64,000 bases of DNA, taken from positions 7,501 through 71,500 of the forward strand of contig VIIQ02000027.1 of the NCBI GenBank assembly GCA_007449985.2. The letters are read 5' to 3'. The notes below the pieces were generated by a model. That model was not told the origin of the DNA and searched no databases. It was given only the letters and a program-made list of their open reading frames with translations. The stretch comes from Desmodesmus armatus. Its lineage: Eukaryota; Chlorophyta; Chlorophyceae; Sphaeropleales; Scenedesmaceae. Both the position numbers and the translations under genes were made by a program. Shown piece after piece: positions 57,001-64,000 of this stretch (within the stretch, counting starts at the first letter, position 1; each line of letters opens with the position of its first letter).

Positions 57001-60000
57001 CGGGCAGTTTTGAACGGGGCGAGCTGCAAGGCTGGGGATGATATGGGGGGTGTTGACGCGACGTGCTGCAGGAGAGGTGTATCATCGATACAAAAGCTGC
57101 TGCAAGGCTCAAATGGCGGGTGAGCCTAATTGCCAGGCGGCCGCCATCCAGCCCCTGCGAGTCAACAATAGCCCTTGCGCACAGCATCTGCTGCAGTGGC
57201 CGCAGCAAGTCTTGTCTTGTCTGCCGGTCTTGCTGCAGGTGTGTCTTCACAATTCGTCCACTGTGGAGAGTACCGCTCAGCGGTGAAAGTATCCACTTGT
57301 AACAACCCCCCCCCAATAAAACAACGCGTCACACCAACCTGGCAGCACGCACAGAAGCTGCAGATCCTACGCACTAACCTGGCGGTAGGCCCTGCAGAAT
57401 GCATCTGAGGCTGCTGCTACGTGTTCCTGGGTCCTCATGGTGCCCTCCAGCTGCCCCAGTGGCTTGTCAAAACCAACAGCAACCAGGTCCAGCACCCAGT
57501 CAGACTCAGACCCTGCAGCAAGCGGTGCAACAGTATGGTGCATCAGCAATGAGCAGTGCCTCGTGCCCTTTGAGCCTTGTGTAGACACAGGGAGTGGCTC
57601 CTCTAATCAGGCGATGCCCTGATCCAGTAGCGTAGTATTTTCAGCATGCACAGGTGAAGTCAGGGTGCTGGTGGTGTGATAGGTGGGTGGGGTTGTACTG
57701 ATGTTGCAACTGGCCGCTTTCCACATCTGATGAAGTGTCTTTGGGCCAAGGGTGCTACGGAGGATGTTCCAAGGTTTGAGGGACGCCTGTGCCAGTGTTC
57801 AAAGCAGTTGGGCTTACCAGTTGTCAGGTTGTACCCCAGTGTCTCAAACCATGACGTCATCATTTGGCAGGGGCCGTGGTACATCAGCCGCCCGGATGAC
57901 AGAAGAGTGACCTGCATGCCACATCACACATTGCCAACAGCATTATAGTGATATGAGGTTCACTATGACAGCACTTAGATGGTGATGAATACGGTGGCAG
58001 AGGCCAGGTCTGATCAACGAGGCGATGTGCACGTCACATCCTTCTCCCCGCCTTTTTTGTTGAGCTGATGTGAGATATTTTATTGGCAAGCACCTGCATG
58101 CAGTGCAACTGCTGCGTTTGATGGCCCCGGAAGCTCTACTTCTGTCAACACCAGTGATAGCCCCTCATGAGAATCACAGCTGTGTGTCACACTATGACAG
58201 AGCTGTGTGTCAAAGTGTGTGTCAAAGAGTGAGGCGTTCGGACGTCTGCATGCCCCACACCCGTGATGTTCTTACCGTGTCAAACATGCTCCAGATCGCG
58301 CTGCGAGGTTGGTGGATGGTTGCGATGATGATCTGCTGCTCTGTGACAGCCATGGCCTTCAGGAACCCGATCACATTCAAGGCAGCAAAGCTGTCCAAAC
58401 CTACAAAGGTGGGAGTCAAATGCAGGCAGCATCAACAGGCCTCAAATCTGAGACCTCATTCTATGACCATCATGGCATGTGGTAATGATTTCCCTGAACA
58501 AGACATCACTGTCTAGAGGCGTGTGCTTAGCAGAGTAGTGAAGCCTGCATGCTGTGTACAGAGATGCAGCAGATTTGGGGACTGCTTGGCTGAAATCCCA
58601 CTGCTAAAGCAGCAGCATGTTGTGCTCTCTCCGATTTGGAGTTGTTTGGGCCTACAACAGTCATGCAAACAACGCTGTGTGTCTCCAGCAAAACCCACCG
58701 GATGTTGGCTCGTCAAGGAACAGCACGGAGGGCGAGCCCAGCACGCCCACCGCAATCGACAGCCGCCGCCGTTCGCCCCCAGATAGGCCCCGTACAGTCA
58801 GGCCGCCAGGCAAGGTGCCACCAACCTACAGCACACACCAACCAACATGCCATCAACATGTAGTTTTGCCTGTGCCGACTTGAAGTCGACTTCAGAAGAC
58901 ATTTTTTTGTCAGCATTTATTGTATCGGCTTGACGCAAGCTCAGTGTCTTGCACATGACAGGCCTGAAGGGTGAGGCACAAGCTGCTGTTTCTCCTGCTG
59001 CTTCTCCTTCTCCTTCTCCTTCGCCTTCTGATTCTGCTGCTAGTGTTGGCAGTGCTGCAAGGCGAGTGTGTCGGGGAGGAGGCAAAACCAGTGTGTGTCC
59101 TGCAATGCCTCGCCTACCAGTCCATTGTGTCATGTGGTGCCTGGCGTGCACCTCTCGTTTGAGGCTCAAACAGTACTATGCACTTTCAATCAGCATCATG
59201 GTGGTACTGCAGCCACAACACCTTCAACCTGCTGCTGTCCACATGCATAAGATGGTATCAGCCTAGGGTGGGTGGGGTGTGCTGAAATGCTCCTAAGCAT
59301 CTTAACCCTTTGATGGCCGGGTCGTAGATATAGGATGAGGCCAAAAGTGCCTCTCTGGCTCTAGCTACGCCTGCAGCAAGCTTCAGCAAGGGACCTTGGG
59401 GATTACATGGCGGTTGAACACCTACCATTGTGTTGCTGCTGGCGCCTATATATGCAGCAGCGGTGCCCAAACCCCAAACCCTAAAACCCTCAACCCTGAC
59501 AACAGCGTGGAGACGGTTGAGCACCTACCATTGTGTTGCTGCTGGCACCAAGGCCCATTTCCCTCAACACCTCCTGCACCTGCTGCCGCCACTGCTTGCC
59601 ATCCGCCGACAGGATGACGGCTGCATAGAAGGCCAACGTCTCTCCACAGGTCATGGTGGGGATGAAGGTGTCCTCCTGCAAGTGGGGAATTCAGAAAGCA
59701 CCAGCAGTGACAACCAAGAGAAACCATGCCATGACGACGCCATCATGGAAGACCTGTCGTTCATGCAAGAACAGTTCGGATTTGCTATCTGGGCAAGCCA
59801 GTTTGTGGCAAGCTTGGGCCTGTCGAACCGTCAGGGTGACTGGGGACAACCTGAGGTCCAAGCATGCGTGTCCATGGGTCAACAACACACTGTGTGGCAC
59901 ACGCTGTGGGAGCGTCCAGCTGCCGTGACGTCTGCAGCTGCACAGAGCCTGCGCACAGGCTGTGCATGTGTCATTTTGTTGTGGCGTGTCAAAGCACTAC

Positions 60001-62230
60001 TGATATTGTTCTGACCACGAAAAGACAGTCGCCCCCCCCCCTCCCCACACACACACACCTGGGAAACATAGCTTGTGCTTTGCAGGTACTGGCTGCTTGC
60101 TGGCTGCCCGTTGACCAGCAGCTGCCCTGACAGGGTCCCAACAGTCTTGCGCATGGCCAGGATATCCAGCAGGTGCGACTTGCCGGCACCTGACGGGCCC
60201 ATCAGGGCCTGCAGCAGCAGCAGCAGCAGCAGCAGGGACCGACTGCATAGTTGAGTGAAGGCTGCGACAGCTTGCACTGTGGCAGAGCATGGCTAGCAGG
60301 CCACGTATGACGTCACTTAAGCAAAGCATGGAGACTGGGTCTGCAGTGGGGCGTCTCAGGGGCCCATGGGCTGACCCTTCAGACCCCCCTTCACCACTAA
60401 GCCTAAGGGGGGGGAAGAAGTGCAAGGGGCCTCAGATGCTTGCATGCTCACAATTGAAACTGGTGCAGAGCACTGCAGGCCCCTCGCTGCACAAAGCCCC
60501 ACCGCACTGCGGGGCACCAGCAGTGCCAACCTCCCCCCTCCGGGGAAGCGTACATGAGGGTAGGGAGGGCGGGAAAACAAATGCTTGCTTCCGCACCCCA
60601 ATGCCATGAAGACCGCGTCAGTGGTCTTCGTATGACTTTCTTTGTGCATGCATGAGCAAGATATATGACCTCCACTTGCAACACCACTTTCCAGTGGAAG
60701 TCAAACAGCCATGACCAATGTTAGCCACTGTTGGCCATTGCTGGCGCCACAACCTTTTACCACCGCTCCACATTACTTGAAATCCATGAATGGATTTCCC
60801 ACAAGCCCCTACCCATCACACCAAGGCTTGGCCACAGAGACTTGAAAGGGGTGGTAAAGGGGGGGGGGGGGGGCGATGGGTCAGAGCTGCCTAGTGCCAC
60901 CCATCCTGCATTTGAAATGGTGTGACCTGAGTCACCAACCCACCCACCTGCATTTGCCCTGAGTGTGCTTCTCCATGGACCTCTTGCAGCACAACCTTGG
61001 TTGACCCCCTCAACTCATAGCTGCAGCCGATGCCCTGTCACAGGAGTGTGTCACACAGCATGAGGGGCAGAGTTTGACAGCACGTTGACTGGTCCAACAG
61101 ACCGTTGGAGGAATATGCAAGCAAGCAGCAGCACAGGAGATCTACAGGATTTGATGCTGGTGGTCACGTGGTGCCGCTCATTATTCAGCAAAAGCACGAC
61201 TGCAGGTGTTGATGCATGTCAAGCAAAACAAGCCTCTCAGAGCAGCTGCCACCACCAAATCATAGCCTCAGACAGTGGGGTTTTGCATGGCATTGGGAGA
61301 TCCTGACACAAGAAACACACCTCCCAGCACAGGTGTTGTGACCCAGGCCTGCTCCAGCCCTTGCAGACAACGTTGCTGCTCTTGCTGTTCGGAGAATCCT
61401 GATCGACGATGCTGATACCGACATCTTCTGAAGCTGCAGACGATTGGCTGTGACAATCTGCACAGCACAGATGCGCCAGGGAAAAACACCCCGGGCCAGC
61501 TTGTAAAGAGGCCTCGATCAGGTGAGTCACAGGTGTGTGCTTTCCACGGCTGCAGCAGATGTTTCAAGATTTACAGACGCACGTAGTGCGCCATGCATCA
61601 CAGACCACCTCTCATATTGCAGCTGCAGTCACCTCCCGTACCTGCTGCTGTTGGGCCTTGCTGGGACGAGTCACTGGTCTCATCCTTGCCCTGCGCTGCT
61701 CTTCCAGCCAATAGGTAGGATATTATAAGCCAAAAGGCAGCGAAGACATGGGCAAACACCAAGCAAGGCACCCACAACTCTGGCAGTGCTCCCACTCCCA
61801 TCCTCCCCGCGGTTGCAGTGCTGCAACTGCCGCCGAGCGGCTGGAACGCAGTCGCAAATAGTAGACACTAGGACTACGCTGCAGCACGGTGGCAACGGTT
61901 GCCCTCTCGCAAGCACTCCCTTGGACCCAAGTTTGGTTTACCGCACCGCAGGACAGATACAGTGGACGTTGCAAAGCGGTATGATCATCAAGGTTGAACT
62001 CGTGACACATGCATCGATTGAAAGTCAAGACCAGCCTGCATAATGGCATTCGGGTCACGCATGCCTGGCCCAGCAGAAGGCCACATGTTTGTCACCCAGC
62101 CTGCATTTGAGCTGCCGGTTGCTGCCATGACCACGCCAGAAACGCATGTTGAATCTTTTGGCTGCCATGAGGGGCTGATGTCCTGCTGCATGCTGTAGGT
62201 CCTTGAGTTGAAAACTGACCCGTCCCGCAA
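54048..62230 (-). CDS. ABCG-family (white/brown) half-transporter
   Basis: Minus-strand exons include about 62230-61650 (N-terminal part, boundaries uncertain), an exon ending 61321, 61034-60948, 60208-60059, 59675-59529, 58825-58699, 58400-about 58282, about 57910-57795, 57510-57375, 56860-56700, 56330-56090, about 55920-55780, 55432-55318, about 54912-54700 and about 54200-54048 (TGA). Seen in order: [18 protein letters not shown], Walker [24 protein letters not shown], signature [13 protein letters not shown], Walker [15 protein letters not shown]-loop, H-loop [22 protein letters not shown], then the membrane domain ([59 protein letters not shown]). This is the NBD-then-TMD order of ABCG half-transporters, which dimerise and export lipids or other hydrophobic compounds. 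An extra membrane segment ([19 protein letters not shown]) lies before the NBD. The start codon was not found. Confidence 0.9.
54160..54330 (-). repeat. Duplicated 3' splice site and start of the last ABCG exon
   Basis: The block AATACTGAACTATTGCGCCAGG through GTGCACCTGCACATGCA at about 54165-54210 (plus strand) recurs at about 54281-54327, offset about 115 bases. On the minus strand each copy reads CATGTGCAG/GTGCACGCTGA followed by about 11 further codons. Only the 54.2-kb copy continues into the conserved final exon. Confidence 0.85.
59410..59560 (-). repeat. Duplicated ABCG exon end with 5' splice site
   Basis: GTTGAACACCTACCATTGTG and the following TTGCTGCTGGC at about 59412-59443 repeat the true exon end at about 59516-59548 (GAGCACCTACCATTGTGTTG), offset about 104 bases. 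Both keep AATG/GTAGGTG on the minus strand. Between them stands an AACCCTAAAACCCT telomere-like stretch. Confidence 0.85.
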
Positions 62231-63928
62231 GCACCCGTCCTAAGTTGGGACTCCCAACCCATGTTTCTCAGAAGGAGAATGTGGGTTGGGGCAAACAGGT
62301 TGCTGGCCCTGTAGCTGTCAAGTAGGGCAGCTACAGAGAGTGCTACAACTAGTGAGGTGCCACGGTGTCATGGCCTGCAAGCTGCAGCACCTCCATGTTA
62401 ACCATCGTTTCCGACAAGTATTAGTGCTCTGGTTGAAGAGTGCCATCCATTGACCCCTCTGGTTGAAGAGTGCCATCCATTGACCCCTCTGATTGAAGAG
62501 TGCCATCCATTGACACCTGATGTTCAATTACTGTTTGCATTACCAAGGTCGCGAGGCCACAGACAAGTCACTTGACAAACATATACCCCCCCCCCCCCCT
62601 TCTTTCCTGCAAACATGCACATGTGGTGTCACCAACAGTGCATCACGGGGGCTGCACCTGCTCATTGTCAATTACACATATTGGCAACAAGAACCTGCCA
62701 CCAGCCGCACGATGCTGCACCAAACCCAACAAGCATCACATTCCGCCACACACAAGGAGCCAACACAGCTGATGGGGTGTCGTGAGCAAATGCAAGGCAC
62801 AGGCGCACCACAGATCCTGAACATGGTGGTGCTACACCCACACATGTGATTCATGATGCTGGCTGATGCACTCCATGGTGCATGGGAGTGTGCTGACAGC
62901 TCCTGCTAAGGTAGCGTGTAGTGCAGGGTTGCTGCACTGTGTAACAATCCTAACAATGCTCGCGCTACAAGCGCACCGTGCAGGCAAGTCGCGCTGTTGT
63001 GCTATCGCGCTGTGGGCCTGGGCTGTTCAGCTCCCCCTACTGCTACATTAGTATTACAGTGGCACCATCCAGGCAGGTACGCCCTACCCCACCATGTCGA
63101 TGCTCGCTCTGACACACCTGTCACCAACGCCGCACCACAACACATTCACCCGCACACCCCAAGAAAGCATGTGCAGCATGGTCCGACAGGACGGGTACAT
63201 GCAGCCACACACCTTGCATGCTGCAGCGACATGCTGACAATGCCACAACCACCACACACGAGGCGAATTCCATTCGACATCGAGAGCACCAGCTGCCACT
63301 ACTGTGGCACAGGCAGCTGCGTTGCCACAGCTGGTTGTGGGCAGCCCACAGTATACCTGCAACTGCATCCTGCTATGCTCAGCTATCAAGTGTCTGTATA
63401 CATGTACCCTAGAAATGTGTCCGTGCACCAAAACACAACAGCAACCAACCTGCAACATGACTTCAACCTGCATTGTGCTGCCGTCCAGTTGTCATATAGT
63501 GACTTGACTGTAATCTGTGGCTGCTCCTGCAGCCTCCAAGTTGTCAGGCAAGCCAGCAAGGAATGCTGCCCACTGCAAGCAACGAGGCCCTTTGGATGGT
63601 CCGACTATGCACAAGGTGTCTGCCATACAAACGTAACCTAGCCAAAGCCCAAAAATACAACAGGCACAGCCACCACCGCACAGCTTCAGCCATCTGCACG
63701 ACCCCTGCCTACATCATGCAGGCAAACAGGGGCTGCCACTGCCGAATTACAGCTGCTGGCACCTCGATAAGTAACATGAACCAAAGCGCGCCAGCCCACC
63801 CACAGGTCTGTCAGTCAGGACACCAGTACCAAACCCTAACCGAAGCAGTACCTCGACTCACTGCCCAACCACACACACAAAGACGCGCTGCCACACCAGA
63901 CAGAACTGCCCCAGAACTGCCCGAAGGC
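62231..63928. other. Unresolved upstream region of the ABCG gene
   Basis: Contains a triplicated 30-base phrase (GGTTGAAGAGTGCCATCCATTGACC units at about 62430-62515) and a poly-C run near 62586. A plus-strand frame at 62997-63641 (214 codons, Cys- and Asn-containing, with NVS and NTT sites) is the longest in the area but has no recognised homology. Minus-strand pieces with Cys pairs (YCGLPTTSCGNAAACA, about 63300-63350) could be ectodomain exons of the ABCG gene. Confidence 0.35.
62429..62518. repeat. Three 30-bp tandem repeats
   Basis: Three consecutive copies of CTCTGGTTGAAGAGTGCCAT plus CCATTGACCC, with single-base changes (TGATTGAAG in the third). Confidence 0.95.
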
Positions 63929-64000
63929 TCACTCTGAGTCCGAGCTGATGACAATCACCTCCGTCTCGACAGCTGCCCTTGGCATGCGGCGGGCAGCAGG
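63929..64000 (-). CDS. C-terminal end of a gene running off the right edge
   Basis: On the minus strand, from the window edge, one frame reads AARRMPRAAVETEVIVISSDSE and then TGA (stop at 63931-63929). The hydrophobic VIVI run followed by acidic SSDSE resembles a SUMO-interaction motif at a protein C-terminus. The rest of the gene is outside the window, so the family is unknown. It could also be a chance frame, being only 23 codons long. Confidence 0.4.
   Translation of the reverse strand, partial: PAARRMPRAAVETEVIVISSDSE

Noticed and set aside
62997..63641. A 214-codon plus-strand frame with Cys and N-glycosylation-like sites
   Set aside because: No family recognised, no exon junctions or poly(A) signal; the area may instead hold minus-strand ABCG exons. 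Left as a note and not called as a gene.
1..64000. CRISPR arrays, bacterial operons, prophage or plasmid functions
   Set aside because: Genes are spliced and eukaryotic; no regularly spaced repeats with unique spacers were seen.

Overview
The window is nuclear DNA from a green alga (Chlorophyta, most likely a core chlorophyte; genus not resolved). The genes are split by GT-AG introns, coding DNA is rich in CAG/GCA runs giving poly-Ala/Gln tracts, and there is a septin (present in green algae, absent from land plants) beside plant-type organellar genes. TGTAA, the usual algal poly(A) signal, follows two of the genes. There are no operons, plasmid or viral genes.

Layout. 1-614: spacer with a decayed bacterial-looking coding remnant. 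615-8015 (+): a 12-exon gene for a Crypton/Ndc10-type tyrosine recombinase with SAP and GCR1_C-like domains. 8016-14317: gene-poor DNA with a ~172-bp tandem repeat. 14318-14506 (-): possible small membrane protein. 15175-16088 (-): mitochondrial F1 ATP synthase delta, divergent from 16342-16906 (+), a bS21-like organellar ribosomal protein. 17319-17567: two hairpins. 17960-19276 (+): unidentified gene. 20496-35432 (-): condensin II subunit CAP-D3, about 15 kb, divergent from 35827-38322 (+), a homocysteine S-methyltransferase. 39612-42481 (+): armadillo-repeat protein. 43728-49029 (+): septin with a C-terminal membrane anchor. 49520-50760: satellite array. 54048-about 62230 (-): ABCG half-transporter. 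63929-64000 (-): C-terminus of a gene running off the right edge.

The genes are mostly unrelated housekeeping functions: chromosome condensation (CAP-D3), cytokinesis/cortex (septin), methionine cycle (HMT), mitochondrial energy conversion (ATP16), organellar translation (bS21) and membrane transport (ABCG).

The most unusual structure is not a single gene. At nine places, in four different genes, a short segment carrying one exon-intron junction (the splice site plus 8-40 codons) has been tandemly duplicated into the neighbouring intron, usually with the splice dinucleotide still intact. The clearest case has five 108-114 bp spaced copies of a CAP-D3 3' splice site. A whole CAP-D3 exon is also triplicated. 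Exon boundaries were worked out by eye from reading-frame phase and family conservation; no transcript evidence was available.
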